Assembly: GCA_019634715.1 (NCBI GenBank)
Contig: JAHCAU010000001.1
Location: 124,001 to 188,000, forward strand
Length of the DNA stretch: 64,000 nucleotides
Direction: 5' to 3'
DNA from: Lysobacter sp.
Lineage (GTDB): Bacteria; Pseudomonadota; Gammaproteobacteria; Xanthomonadales; Xanthomonadaceae
Shown: piece after piece, positions 25,954 to 34,937 of the stretch
Position numbering within the stretch: the first letter of the stretch is position 1
Layout of the letters: the number at the start of each line of letters is the position of its first letter
The notes under the pieces: generated by a model
The model's input: the letters and a program-made list of their open reading frames with translations, nothing else
What the model was told of the DNA's origin: nothing
Databases searched by the model: none
Position numbers and translations under genes: made by a program

Positions 25954-27213
25954 ATGCTGCTGTATCAGATGCACGAGCTGGGCCGGGCATGGATGGCGCC
26001 GATCACGTACTGGGCCGAAGCCAATGCCCGGATGTTCTCCGCGCCCGGCAGCTGGCTCTCGGGCCTGCCGCATGCGCAGCGCGCCGCCGCGGGCTACGAA
26101 CTGGTCTACCGCATCGGCAAGGACTACGAGAAGCCGAAGTTCGGCATCCATTCCGTGCAGCACGACGGTCGCGAAGGCTCGGCGGCGGTGTCGCCGGTGG
26201 TCGAACGCGAGGTGCTGCGCACGCCGTTCTGCCGCCTGCTGCGCTTCAAGCGCTTCTCCGACCAGGCCGACGGCATCGTCGAGCTGAAGGACGACCCGCC
26301 GGTGCTGGTGGTCGCGCCGCTGTCCGGCCACCACGCCACCCTGCTGCGCGACACCGTGCAGACCCTGCTGCGCGACCACAAGGTCTACATCACCGACTGG
26401 GTCGACGCGCGCATGGTGTCGAAGGACGACGGCGAATTCACGCTCGACGACTACGTCGCCACCATCGAACAGTTCATCCGTTACATCGGCGCCGAGAAGC
26501 TGCACATCATCAGCGTCTGCCAGCCCACGGTGCCGGTGCTCGCGGCGGTGTCGCTGATGGCCGCGCGCGGCGAAGCCACGCCACGGTCGCTGGTGATGAT
26601 GGGCGGACCGATCGACACCCGCGAATCGCCGACGGCGGTGAACAACCTCGCTACGCAGAAACCGCTGTGGTGGTTCGAGCAGAACCTCATCCACATCGTC
26701 CCGGCGAACTACCCGGGCCGGGGTCGCCGCGTCTACCCGGGCTTCCTGCAGCACATGGGCTTCATCGCGATGAATCCCGAGCGGCACATGATGTCGCACT
26801 GGGATTTCTACCAGGATCTGGTCAAGGGCGACCTCGACGACGCCGAATCGCATCGCCGCTTCTACGACGAGTACAACGCCGTGCTCGACATGCCGGCCGA
26901 CTACTACCTCGACACCGTGCGCATCGTGTTCCAGGAACACCTGCTGCCGCGCGGCCTGTGGGACGTGGCCGGCGAACGCGTGCGCCCCGAAGCGATCACC
27001 GGCACCGCGCTGATGACCATCGAGGGCGAACTCGACGACATCGCGGGCCTGGGCCAGACCCGCGCCGCGCACAAGCTGTGCACCGGCATTCCCGAAGAGA
27101 ACCGCGTCCACCTCACCGCGCAGGGCGCCGGCCACTACGGCATCTTCAGCGGCCGCCGCTGGCGCGACCAGGTATACCCGCAGGTGCGGGATTTCATCGC
27201 GAAGCACGCGTGA
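25954..27213 (+). CDS. phaZ: Intracellular polyhydroxyalkanoate (PHB) depolymerase
   Basis: The 419-residue protein is an alpha/beta hydrolase that mobilises stored PHB granules inside the cell. The nucleophile is a cysteine (Cys189 in IISVCQPTVPVLA), the known signature of the intracellular PhaZ family. The catalytic Asp is in TIEGELDDI and the His in GAGHYGIFSGRRW. The N-terminus (MLLYQMHELGRAWMAPITYW) is typical, and length matches. There is no signal peptide. ATG 25954 is preceded by a GGGGGG run at a suitable distance; the frame is open 13 codons further. It is monocistronic. No PHB synthase gene is in the window. Confidence 0.93.
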   Translation: MLLYQMHELGRAWMAPITYWAEANARMFSAPGSWLSGLPHAQRAAAGYELVYRIGKDYEKPKFGIHSVQHDGREGSAAVSPVVEREVLRTPFCRLLRFKRFSDQADGIVELKDDPPVLVVAPLSGHHATLLRDTVQTLLRDHKVYITDWVDARMVSKDDGEFTLDDYVATIEQFIRYIGAEKLHIISVCQPTVPVLAAVSLMAARGEATPRSLVMMGGPIDTRESPTAVNNLATQKPLWWFEQNLIHIVPANYPGRGRRVYPGFLQHMGFIAMNPERHMMSHWDFYQDLVKGDLDDAESHRRFYDEYNAVLDMPADYYLDTVRIVFQEHLLPRGLWDVAGERVRPEAITGTALMTIEGELDDIAGLGQTRAAHKLCTGIPEENRVHLTAQGAGHYGIFSGRRWRDQVYPQVRDFIAKHA

Positions 27214-27241
27214 TCCTGCGTCTGTAGAGACAGGGATCTGC

Positions 27242-27323
27242 TTTGTAGGAGGGCCTTCAGGCCCGAGCTCTTGAATGGCGTGCAAATGCGTGAACAGCTC
27301 GGGCCTGAAGGCCCTCCTACAAA
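27242..27323. repeat. REP-like inverted pair, second copy of the GGCCTTCAGGCC family
   Basis: Arms 27242-27269 and 27296-27323 are perfect 28-base inverted repeats around a 26-base loop. Same family and same location type (3' of a gene) as 15937-16011. Confidence 0.92.
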
Positions 27324-27332
27324 AGCGAATGA

Positions 27333-27372
27333 AAAAGCCCTCCCGCCTTGAGGCGGAAGGGCTTTTGTTTTT
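27333..27372. terminator. Bidirectional terminator between phaZ and the HAAS gene
   Basis: The stem AAAAGCCCTcCCGCC pairs with GGCGGaAGGGCTTTT (27333-27366) and is flanked by T-runs for both directions. It separates two converging genes. Confidence 0.8.
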
Positions 27373-27389
27373 CTGCGACGCGCTTCGAA

Positions 27390-28328
27390 TCAGTCGTACT
27401 GCGAGGTCTTCACCAGCAGGTGCTTGGCGAACTGGCCGTGCAGGTAGCCGATGCCGCGCGCCAGGTGCAGGGTGACGAACAGCAGCAGCACGCCGACCAC
27501 CAACGTCAGCGGCAGCCAGAAGTAGCCCAGCGAGGTGCCGAACACGCCATCCTCGTAGCCGAGGAACATGAAGCCGCTGAAGTCGTGGTTGACCACGGCA
27601 TCGCCGAACCACACCGCGAACGGCGCGGCGATGAAGCCGGCGGCGGTAGCCAGCAACGTCACCACCAGGGTGAAGTAGCAGATGCCCAGCGGCAGCATCA
27701 GCAGGAAATACAGCTGCGTCAGCCATGTGCGCGGATCGGTGAACATCTCGCCGATGCGGGTCAGCCAGGGCTTGCCGCGCGTGGCGTACAGCGGACGGCG
27801 CGGCATGCGCTCGCCCAGCATCACCTCGACGATGCGGCCTTCCACCAGCGACAGCACCCGCACCGATCCGAAGTACAGGATCACGAACGGCACGCCGATG
27901 ATCAGCACGGCAAGCCCTGCCGACAGCGACAGCCCGGTCACCACCCAGGTGAAGTAGAAGATGCCGGTGGCCAGCGCCAGCACCATGTAGAACAGCGAAG
28001 CGTACGCGCGCGGGTCGGCGACCACGCCGAAGAACTTGCCCAGCAGCGAGCTGCGCGGCCTGGGCGCGGGCGCGCGCAGGGCGCTCTGCACCTTCACCTC
28101 GGTATCGCGGTAGATGTCGGCCACCTCCTCCGGCGCGCCGTAGCTGGACGCGACCTGCGCGATCACCTCGGCCTCGGTCATGCCGGGGTTTTCGGACATT
28201 TCGGAACGCAGGTATTCCTCGGCGTCGTACAGCGCATCCTGGATCAGCGCCGGGTCGGCACCGGCCAGCGAACGCCGCAGGTGTTCGAGGTAGTCGGGAA
28301 TGTTGGTCGGCAGCGGGCTGGTGGTCAT
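27390..28328 (-). CDS. HAAS-domain and sensor-domain membrane protein
   Basis: The 312-residue protein starts with a soluble helical region of about 75 residues (PDYLEHLRRSLAGADPALIQ) that matches the HAAS domain found beside PadR regulators. A membrane part with about six to eight helices follows (for example ASLFYMVLALATGIFYFTWV and TQLYFLLMLPLGICYFTLVV). The membrane part contains two similar halves, as in the bacterial 'sensor domain' family. Its start overlaps the PadR stop by 4 bases, so PadR and this protein form one operon. It may sense envelope conditions and act on or with the PadR regulator. Confidence 0.82.
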   Translation of the reverse strand: MTTSPLPTNIPDYLEHLRRSLAGADPALIQDALYDAEEYLRSEMSENPGMTEAEVIAQVASSYGAPEEVADIYRDTEVKVQSALRAPAPRPRSSLLGKFFGVVADPRAYASLFYMVLALATGIFYFTWVVTGLSLSAGLAVLIIGVPFVILYFGSVRVLSLVEGRIVEVMLGERMPRRPLYATRGKPWLTRIGEMFTDPRTWLTQLYFLLMLPLGICYFTLVVTLLATAAGFIAAPFAVWFGDAVVNHDFSGFMFLGYEDGVFGTSLGYFWLPLTLVVGVLLLFVTLHLARGIGYLHGQFAKHLLVKTSQYD

Positions 28329-28711
28329 GACAGGTTCCCCTTCAGAACGGAATCGACGGACGCCCGGGTGGCGTCCCAGGCGGAGGACCAGGCCTCCAGC
28401 ACGGTGCGACCCTGCGCGGTGATGGTGTAGTAGCGGCGCGGCGGCCCGCTGATCGACGGCTCGATCCGGCTGTCGAGCAACCCCGCCCCTTCGAGGTTGC
28501 GCAGCACCGGGTACAGCGCGCTCTGCTTGCCGCTCAGGACCCCGTCGCCGTGGCGCTCCAGGGTCTTGGCGATCTGGTAGCCGTACATCGGCTCGGTGGC
28601 GGCACCGAGCACGGACAGCATGACCAGGGACACGGTGCCCGCCGACAGCTCCTTCTGGAACTTGCGCAGCAGGGCCTCGGTGGCCTCGTCGTGTGGAATG
28701 GGCTCGGTCAT
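28325..28711 (-). CDS. PadR-family transcriptional regulator
   Basis: The 128-residue protein is a winged-helix repressor of the PadR type. The recognition region is visible as [20 protein letters not shown], and the wing follows in [20 protein letters not shown] and [19 protein letters not shown] short C-terminal helix would mediate dimerisation. Targets are probably its own operon, including the HAAS membrane protein that starts inside its stop codon. The region upstream (28712-28888) is shared with the divergent isomerase gene and contains the A/T-rich string ttgcacatagcaaatgtgcc, part of a near-perfect dyad (gcacatagcaaatgtgc) that could be its operator. Confidence 0.9.
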   Translation of the reverse strand: MTEPIPHDEATEALLRKFQKELSAGTVSLVMLSVLGAATEPMYGYQIAKTLERHGDGVLSGKQSALYPVLRNLEGAGLLDSRIEPSISGPPRRYYTITAQGRTVLEAWSSAWDATRASVDSVLKGNLS

Positions 28712-28769
28712 CGCGACCTCTCTGCAGTGACGGGATGGATATCGTGGAGATCACTCTATTGCGAACTTG

Positions 28770-28786
28770 CACATAGCAAATGTGCC
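28770..28786. promoter_or_regulatory. Dyad in the PadR/isomerase divergent promoter region
   Basis: gcacat-agcaa-atgtgc is a perfect six-base dyad with a 5-base spacer in the divergent region. PadR proteins typically bind dyads of the ATGT-N8-ACAT kind, and here the half sites are related but not identical in spacing. The assignment is tentative. Confidence 0.45.
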
Positions 28787-28888
28787 GGAGGTCATCCCGA
28801 CGGCCGTCGCAGCCAAGGGTGCCGACGGGTGGTGACCTGCCATCGTTCCGGGGCAGAATCGACGACCGACCACAAGGAGCGTCACCGC

Positions 28889-29863
28889 ATGTCCCCACGC
28901 ATCGCACCGAAAGCCCTCGCGCTCGCCACCACCCTGCTCGCCGGCGCCCTCGCCGCCCAGGCCACGGCCCAGTCCACCCCGCACAACCGCTACCGTTCGA
29001 TGCAGGAGCTGCTCGACGGCTCCAAGCCCGCAGACTGGCGCGACCTCGACCCGGCCCGCACCCTCTACATGGACCTCGACAGCGGCCGCGTGGTGATCGA
29101 ACTGGCGCAGGACTTCGCCCCGGCCCACGTCGCCAACATCAAGGCGATGGCCAAGGGCGGCTACTGGAACGGGATGAGCATCAACCGCTCGCAGGACAAC
29201 TTCGTCGTGCAGTGGGGCGACCCGGCCGGCGAAGGCGAGCCGCGCAAGGCGTTGCCCAAGGGCGCCAAGCCGAACCTGCCCGCCGAGTTCACCCGCAGCA
29301 ACACCGGCCTGACCTTCACCCGCCTGCCCGACACCGACGGCTGGGCGCCGCAGGTCGGCTTCAGCGGCGGCTTCCCTGTCGGCCGCGACACCAACGACAA
29401 CACGGCATGGCTGGCCCACTGCTACGGCATGGTCGGCGCCGGCCGCGAGAACGACGCCGACTCCAGCAACGGTTCGGAACTCTACGTCGTCACCGGCCAG
29501 TCGCCGCGCCAGCTCGACCGCAACATGAGCACCATCGGCCGCGTCGTGCAGGGCATCGAGCTGCTCAGCAGCCTGCCGCGCGGCACCGGCCCGCTGGGCT
29601 TCTACGAGAATCCGGCGCAGCGCGTCGCGATCCGCAGCATCCGCCTCGCCGCCGACCTCAAGCCCGCCGAGCGCATGAAGCTGCAGGTGCTGCGCACCGA
29701 CACCCCGCTGTTCCTGGAACTGGTCGAATCCCGCCGCAACCGCCGCGACGATTTCTACAAGCGCCCCGCCGGCCACATCGACCTGTGCAACGTGCCGGTG
29801 CCGACGCGCGTGGCGCCGGAACCCGCCCCCGCCGGGAAAGCGAAGCCCAAGCCGAAGCGCTGA
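28889..29863 (+). CDS. Secreted cyclophilin-type peptidyl-prolyl isomerase
   Basis: The 324-residue protein has a signal peptide (about residues 1-28, ending ...QATAQ) and a cyclophilin-like domain. The first strand reads [20 protein letters not shown], followed by [20 protein letters not shown] and the region with NFVVQWGDP, the counterpart of the cyclophilin GGD motif. The substrate-binding Arg/Phe pattern of canonical cyclophilins is partly altered, so activity is uncertain. It is longer than small periplasmic PpiA because of C-terminal additions and ends in a Lys/Pro tail. Start ATG 28889 follows AAGGAG at 28874-28879. Confidence 0.85.
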   Translation: MSPRIAPKALALATTLLAGALAAQATAQSTPHNRYRSMQELLDGSKPADWRDLDPARTLYMDLDSGRVVIELAQDFAPAHVANIKAMAKGGYWNGMSINRSQDNFVVQWGDPAGEGEPRKALPKGAKPNLPAEFTRSNTGLTFTRLPDTDGWAPQVGFSGGFPVGRDTNDNTAWLAHCYGMVGAGRENDADSSNGSELYVVTGQSPRQLDRNMSTIGRVVQGIELLSSLPRGTGPLGFYENPAQRVAIRSIRLAADLKPAERMKLQVLRTDTPLFLELVESRRNRRDDFYKRPAGHIDLCNVPVPTRVAPEPAPAGKAKPKPKR

Positions 29864-29954
29864 TCGCAGCGCGACCCACGCGTACGACCATCCGCCTATC
29901 GCCGGCCGCAAGGCCGGCGACTAGCATGGGCGACACATTCCTACGGCCCGACGC

Positions 29955-30716
29955 ATGCGCATCGCCCTGCTCGCCGATCTCCACGCCAACCGCGAGGCGG
30001 TCGACGCCTGCCTGAAGGCCGTGCGCAAGGCCGGCTGCGACCGCATCGTGCTGCTCGGCGACATCGTCGGCTACGGCGCGGACCCGGCGTGGACCGTGGA
30101 CACGGCACGGGCGCTGGTGGAGGACGGCGCGCTCGCGGTGTTCGGCAACCACGACCAGGCCGCGCTGCGCGCACCGCGCGAGGATGCCGGCCACAGCGCG
30201 CGCCGGCACAGCGACGCCCAGGCCGCGATCGAATGGACGCGCGGCCAGCTCGACCACGCGCAGCGGGGCTTTCTCGGTTCGCTCCCCGCCTTCATCGAGG
30301 ACGACGACCGCCTCTACGTCCACGCCAACGCCTGGGCGCCGCTGGACTGGGGCTACATCGGCAACGCGCTGGCCGCCGCGCAGAGCATCGCCGCGACGGC
30401 ACAGCGCGTGACCTTCTGCGGCCATGTCCACGAACCCGCGCTGTACCACTCGCAGCCGGAAGGCGGCGCACGCCATTTCGCACCGCGCCCCGGCGTGCCG
30501 GTGCCGCTGATCGCGAGCCGGCGCTGGGTCGCACTGCCCGGCAGCGTAGGCCAGCCGCGCGACGGCAATCCCGCGGCCTGCTGCGCGCTCTACGACACTG
30601 ACACCGATACCTTCACTACCTTTCGCGTCGCCTACGATCACTTCGCCGCCGCGAGGAAGATCATCGATGCCGGACTGCCGCAGGAACTCGCAAGACGACT
30701 GATCACGGGAGGGTGA
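29955..30716 (+). CDS. Metallophosphoesterase
   Basis: The 253-residue protein is a calcineurin-like phosphoesterase with all metal-site motifs: LLADLHAN near residue 5 (D-x-H), LLGDIVGYG near residue 33 (GD), VFGNHDQA near residue 58 (GNHD), and the late histidines in TFCGHVHEPA. Such enzymes in the MJ0936/YfcE group hydrolyse phosphodiesters, and some are protein phosphatases. It sits one base before the kinase-Usp gene, so the two are cotranscribed; an antagonistic phosphatase/kinase pair is an attractive but unproven reading. The start has no close alternative. Confidence 0.9.
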   Translation: MRIALLADLHANREAVDACLKAVRKAGCDRIVLLGDIVGYGADPAWTVDTARALVEDGALAVFGNHDQAALRAPREDAGHSARRHSDAQAAIEWTRGQLDHAQRGFLGSLPAFIEDDDRLYVHANAWAPLDWGYIGNALAAAQSIAATAQRVTFCGHVHEPALYHSQPEGGARHFAPRPGVPVPLIASRRWVALPGSVGQPRDGNPAACCALYDTDTDTFTTFRVAYDHFAAARKIIDAGLPQELARRLITGG

Positions 30717-30717
30717 C

Positions 30718-32154
30718 ATGCCGGTACGTCTCGCACCGGGCCTCGATATCGGCGGCTTCGAACTGATCGCGCCGCTGCACGAAGGCGGCATGGCCACGCT
30801 CTGGCGCGTGATGCACCCCGCGCACACGATGCCGCTGCTGATGAAGCTCGCGCGCGTCGGCTACGGCGAAGCGGCGACGCAGATCGTCGGCTTCGAAGTC
30901 GAGAAGATGATCCTGCCGCGCCTCACCGGCCCGCACGTGCCGCGCTTCATCGCTGCGGGCGACCACCAGGACCAGCCCTGGCTGGTGATGGAACACCTGT
31001 CCGGCGAAACCCTGCGCCCCCTGCTCGATCGCGCGCCGCTGCCGCCGCCCCAGGTCGCGCTGCTCGGCGCACTCGCCGCCGACGCCATCCACGCGCTGCA
31101 CCAGCAGGGCGTGATCCACCTCGACATCAAGCCGAGCAACCTGCTGCGCCGGCCCGAGGGAGCACCGCATCAAGGGACGATCGCGCTGATCGACTTCGGC
31201 CTTTCGCACCATGCCCATCTGCCCGACCTGCTGGCCGAACAGTTCGACGTGCCGATCGGCACCGGCCCGTACATCGCACCGGAACAGGTGCTCGGCGTCC
31301 GCGACGAACCGCGCAGCGACCTGTTCGCGCTCGGCGTCACGCTCTACCACCTCGCCACCGGCGAACGCCCGTTCGGCAACCCCACCAGCGACGCCGGCCT
31401 GCGCCGCCGGCTGTATCGCGACCCAGTGCCGCCGCGCGCGCTGCGGCCCGAGATCCCGCGCTGGCTGCAGGAAGTGATCCTGCGCTGCCTCGAAGTCGAT
31501 CCCGATGCGCGCCATGCCACCGCCGCGCAACTCGCGCACGACCTGCAGCATCCCGAACAGGTGCCGCTGACCGCGCGCGCCGACCGCAGCCATCGCGACG
31601 ACCGCGTCACCGTGCTCAAGCGCTGGTGGCGCAACCTCGGCCGCGACCGCGCGCCGCGCGATGCCGTCGGCGACCACCTCGACCACGCACCGCTGCTGGT
31701 GGTCGCGATCGACCTCAAGCACGAAGACGCCGCGCTGTGCGAAGCCCTGCGCGCCAACGTGCGCCGCATCGTCTCGACCTTCCCGCACGCGCGCCTCGCC
31801 TGCGTCACCGTCATGCGCACCGCACGCATCGGCCTGGACAGCAACCTCGACGCCGAAGGCCGCAACCGCCACGTCAAGCGCCTGATCGCCCTGCGCGACT
31901 GGGTGCGCCCCCTCGCCCTCGACGAGGACCGGGTCACCGTGCACGTGCTCGAACACAGCGACCCGGCACACGCGCTGCTCGACTACGCCCGCGACAACCG
32001 CGTCGACCACCTCGTCATGGGCGCCCGCGGCATCACCGGCGTCCGCCGCCTGCTCGGCAGCGTCAGCGCCCGCGTCGTCGCCGAAGCGCCGTGCACCGTC
32101 ACCGTGGTGCGCGCAGCCGGCGCGCAATCATCAAAGGAAGACGAAGCCCCGTAG
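30718..32154 (+). CDS. Serine/threonine protein kinase fused to a universal stress protein domain
   Basis: The 478-residue protein has a Hanks-type kinase domain at about residues 14-275. The ATP-binding Lys43 is in LLMKLARVG, Glu62 is in the C-helix, the catalytic loop is HLDIKPSN (Asp135, Lys137), IDFGLS carries Asp158, and IAPEQ is the APE motif. The glycine loop (HEGGMATLWRV) lacks the usual GxGxxG spacing but is functional-looking. A UspA-like domain occupies about residues 325-465, with LLVVAIDLKH and the nucleotide-binding motif GARGITGVRRLLGSVS. No membrane segment is present. Gene order with the phosphoesterase suggests a phospho-signalling unit linked to stress. Confidence 0.92.
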   Translation: MPVRLAPGLDIGGFELIAPLHEGGMATLWRVMHPAHTMPLLMKLARVGYGEAATQIVGFEVEKMILPRLTGPHVPRFIAAGDHQDQPWLVMEHLSGETLRPLLDRAPLPPPQVALLGALAADAIHALHQQGVIHLDIKPSNLLRRPEGAPHQGTIALIDFGLSHHAHLPDLLAEQFDVPIGTGPYIAPEQVLGVRDEPRSDLFALGVTLYHLATGERPFGNPTSDAGLRRRLYRDPVPPRALRPEIPRWLQEVILRCLEVDPDARHATAAQLAHDLQHPEQVPLTARADRSHRDDRVTVLKRWWRNLGRDRAPRDAVGDHLDHAPLLVVAIDLKHEDAALCEALRANVRRIVSTFPHARLACVTVMRTARIGLDSNLDAEGRNRHVKRLIALRDWVRPLALDEDRVTVHVLEHSDPAHALLDYARDNRVDHLVMGARGITGVRRLLGSVSARVVAEAPCTVTVVRAAGAQSSKEDEAP

Positions 32155-32209
32155 CCCGGGTCCGCGCAACGCGCGTACCCGGGATGGCACCAAGGCGCAC
32201 CACGCGCCA

Positions 32210-32605
32210 CTAATAACGCTGCTCGATCCCCTCATCCAGCCGCAGCCAGCGATGCATGCGCTCGCTGTAGTTCGAGACGGTGGGCGCCGGGAAACCCGGA
32301 TCCGCGAACGCGCCGACCGGCACGGCCACCTCGTCCGGCAAGGCATCCACCAGGAAATACACCGTCGCGCCGCACTCCGGGCAGAAATGGAACCGCGCGA
32401 TGCCGCCCTCGTCGCCGGCCAGCGCGAACTCCTTGCTGATGCCCCGGATCACAACCTCCGCATTCGCGAATCGCGCCTGCACCGCGAACGCGCTGCCCGA
32501 GCGTCGCTTGCAATTCAGGCAATGACAGACCGAGATGCGGCTCGGCTCGCCCTCGGCGCTGAGGGTGAGTTGCCCGCAGGTGCAGGTGGCGAGGTGGGTG
32601 GTCAT
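32210..32605 (-). CDS. GFA-family (CENP-V/glutathione-dependent formaldehyde-activating type) protein
   Basis: The 131-residue protein carries the zinc-binding cysteine layout of the GFA family: CTCGQL (Cys8, Cys10), CHCLNC (Cys27, Cys29, Cys32) and CPEC (Cys75, Cys78). The fold is a small beta protein with two zinc sites; the original member was reported to speed glutathione-formaldehyde adduct formation, but most homologues are uncharacterised. There is no signal peptide. It is transcribed away from the next minus-strand gene by 75 bases and converges on the kinase gene. Confidence 0.9.
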   Translation of the reverse strand: MTTHLATCTCGQLTLSAEGEPSRISVCHCLNCKRRSGSAFAVQARFANAEVVIRGISKEFALAGDEGGIARFHFCPECGATVYFLVDALPDEVAVPVGAFADPGFPAPTVSNYSERMHRWLRLDEGIEQRY

Positions 32606-32680
32606 GATGAGTGATATCCGTGGAAAGGAATCGCAGTTGGCAATGCTGGCGCCGGGTACATCGGCCAGAAGATATCCGAT

Positions 32681-33199
32681 TCAGCGGATATCCTCGGCCG
32701 GCCCATTGCGAAACCTGAGGATCAGCCGCTTGATGCCCGAGCTGCCGAAGATCAGCCAGACCGCGAGCGCCAACTGCCCGGCAGTCGCGATCATGTTCGC
32801 GATCTGTTCGTGTTGCCACTCGAAGTGTCCCGCGTCGATCCTGCGGCTCTGCAGGAACAGGATCACCCAGTAGATCGCGTCCGGCAGCGCGGAGGTCAGC
32901 ACCCAGACGCCCAGCAGCGTCAAGCCGACCGACAGCGCGACCGAGCCGTTCATCGCGGTTTCGGAACGCGGCTCGCGCATCGCCGGCAGCAACTTCCTCG
33001 CGACCGTCAGCGGGAAGAACCACAGGCAGGCGCACAAGGCGAGGCCCAGCACCGAAACCAGCGCGACCAGCGCCAGCGACGGCTTGGGTTCTGCCTGGTC
33101 GATGAGCGCGATCGCGCTCGGGAACGTACGCACCACCGTCACCAGAAGGAAAATCGCAAAGATCCGGACGGCAACCGCAATCACATCTTCCCTGCTCAT
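32681..33199 (-). CDS. Four-helix membrane protein, unknown
   Basis: The 172-residue protein has four hydrophobic helices, near the N-terminus (VAVRIFAIFLLVTVVRTFPS), then LALVALVSVLGLALCACLWF, then SVALSVGLTLLGVWVLTSAL, and near the C-terminus NMIATAGQLALAVWLIFGSS. The loops are short and the C-terminus is basic. I do not recognise a family. ATG 33199 is taken because the preceding open codons lack a protein-like pattern. It lies upstream of the GFA gene on the same strand, with a 75-base gap, so they may be cotranscribed. Confidence 0.7.
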   Translation of the reverse strand: MSREDVIAVAVRIFAIFLLVTVVRTFPSAIALIDQAEPKPSLALVALVSVLGLALCACLWFFPLTVARKLLPAMREPRSETAMNGSVALSVGLTLLGVWVLTSALPDAIYWVILFLQSRRIDAGHFEWQHEQIANMIATAGQLALAVWLIFGSSGIKRLILRFRNGPAEDIR

Positions 33200-33320
33200 G
33201 GCAGCCCCTTGTGGCAGACGACGGATGGGCCCCATGCCGGGGCATGGGGCGAAGGTTGCCACGCTCCCTGCCCTGCATCAATGAAACGTTCGGCGCAGAA
33301 CGCAGCCGTGGCGATTCAGA

Positions 33321-33410
33321 CCCGCATCCCGCGCAGGCGCGCCAAGGTTTGCGCAGCAGGTCGCCTCGCCCCTGACGCGCCGGGCACGGTGCAGACCGGA
33401 CGACAACGGG
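33321..33410. repeat. Direct repeat, left copy, bracketing the effector/immunity cluster
   Basis: This segment, with the core cgcgcaggcgcg and aaggtttgcgcagca, matches 37893-37984 in the same orientation. It starts just after the effector stop codon. In the right copy an 11-base hairpin (cgcgtcaaggt/accttgacgcg) is perfect; here it is imperfect. Confidence 0.75.
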
Positions 33411-33419
33411 CGAGTTCGC

Positions 33420-34937
33420 TCAGCCGCCACCGCCATCGCCGCCCCCTGCATCGCTCTGCGGCCCCTGCGGCGACAGCGTGCGCGGGCCGATCCGCATCGC
33501 CGGCCCCTTCGGGCCGTCCTGCTCCTGCTGCTGGGCAAGCTGCTGCGCCTGCTGCATCGTCTGCTCGCGCGCCTGCATCACGGTCTGCGAGACGGCCGAT
33601 GACTGTTCCAACGACTGCGACAAGGCCTGATCCATGTTGATCGCGATCCGCTGGTGCGCGGGATCGTCCAGCGCACCCTGGACGAGGAACACGGTTTCCG
33701 GCCGTCCGGTCTGCGGGTCGATCCTGCCCGGCACCGCATGATCGAAACCGGTGAACTTCCAGCCTTCTGCCGACAGCGACGTCGCCACGACCGATGCGCC
33801 CAATGCTTGTCGCTCATGCTGGGTCAGGCCGCCCATGCCGGGCGCGAGTTCGATCTGCGACAGCACCTGCTGCGCGCGCAGGTACATCCCGTGCGCAGCG
33901 TGCGTCGGTTCCGTCATCAGCACTGGCGACGGCCGCGCCTGGTCGAGGGCTGCGGTATCGATGCTGTCCGGCGTGCCCTGCATGCCGCTGCCGCTGCTGC
34001 GCAGCACGATGGGCCGGTAACGCCCCTGGCTGATGTCGATGATGGAAAACCCCTCGGCCGGCAAACGCAGGCCGGTGCTCTCCAGTTGCGCCTTGTCCAG
34101 TCCCAGCTTGGCCATGTCCAGCTTGATCGAGGGCGGCTGCACCCAGCCGCGCGTGTCGTCGGCAAGCTGCTCGATGAGATAGCCGCCGTAATAGTTGGGG
34201 TAATTCGCCGCCCCGCCCTTGCCGAGCGCGGCGCGGGACTGATCGAAGTGGCATTGCGCAACGGGTTCGAGATTGATCGGGCCGCGCTTGGGAATGCGGT
34301 GGTCCGACATCTGCATGTCGGGGTCGAGGAGGATGCCGGGGGCTGTAGTTCGTACACCTCGCTCTTCAACGATGCAGTCGGTCGTTGGTTGTGCACGTTC
34401 GAGCATCTCATCGCGGCCCGGCGGCCGGCCCTTGGTATACTCGATTCTGCTGGCCAGCGCGTTCCAGCCGTGGATTTCGGCGAGCGCTTCGTCCCTGCGC
34501 GCACTGCGGATGTAGGCACCAACGATCTGCGTTGCATCGAACTCCCCATCCTGTCCTGCCGCACGGATGCCTTCCGTGATCGCGTAACTCGCGGCATACC
34601 GCTCTTTCTCGGCCTTCTGGGTATAGAGCGCGTGGCCGGTCTCGTGACCGAGGGTGCTGGTGATGACGTCGAGGCGCGTTTGCGGATCACTCCTGAACGC
34701 CGCACGGGTAAACGTGTCCGGGCTGATGTAGATCGCTTTCTTGTCGCTGTGATAGCTCCCACCCTCGTTGGCGCCAGGATTACTCAGGCGAATATGCTTG
34801 AGCATCCCCGAATCGACGGCCTCGGTCATGATTTGCTGAAGATACGGGGAACTGGCCATGGCCGCTTCGATGTCAGCTCGCCTGTCGGCGGGTAATTCGT
34901 CCGTCAGATGGGCAAGGTTCGGCGAAATACTAGCCAT
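33420..34937 (-). CDS. Predicted T4SS antibacterial effector (X-Tfe): metallopeptidase domain plus XVIPCD
   Basis: The 505-residue protein has an N-terminal domain with the zinc motif HETGH (residues 98-102), preceded by VITSTLG and followed by the helix RRDEALAEIHGWNALASRIE, where a glutamate could be the third ligand. The C-terminal part (about 345-480) matches the XVIPCD that docks effectors to VirD4. Visible signs are HAAHGMYLRAQQVLSQ, the FDH motif in WKFTGFDHAVPG, and FLVQGALDDPAHQRIAINMD with EQSS after it, then a glutamine-rich tail. Such proteins are injected into rival bacteria by the Xanthomonadales T4SS. Start ATG 34937 overlaps the end of the upstream lipoprotein gene by 8 bases, and that gene is the likely immunity partner. 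No T4SS genes lie in the window. Confidence 0.85.
   Translation of the reverse strand: MASISPNLAHLTDELPADRRADIEAAMASSPYLQQIMTEAVDSGMLKHIRLSNPGANEGGSYHSDKKAIYISPDTFTRAAFRSDPQTRLDVITSTLGHETGHALYTQKAEKERYAASYAITEGIRAAGQDGEFDATQIVGAYIRSARRDEALAEIHGWNALASRIEYTKGRPPGRDEMLERAQPTTDCIVEERGVRTTAPGILLDPDMQMSDHRIPKRGPINLEPVAQCHFDQSRAALGKGGAANYPNYYGGYLIEQLADDTRGWVQPPSIKLDMAKLGLDKAQLESTGLRLPAEGFSIIDISQGRYRPIVLRSSGSGMQGTPDSIDTAALDQARPSPVLMTEPTHAAHGMYLRAQQVLSQIELAPGMGGLTQHERQALGASVVATSLSAEGWKFTGFDHAVPGRIDPQTGRPETVFLVQGALDDPAHQRIAINMDQALSQSLEQSSAVSQTVMQAREQTMQQAQQLAQQQEQDGPKGPAMRIGPRTLSPQGPQSDAGGGDGGGG

Noticed and set aside
28751-29911. A 386-codon minus-strand frame over the isomerase gene
   Set aside because: Shadow of the cyclophilin-type gene, which has a signal peptide and AAGGAG on the plus strand.
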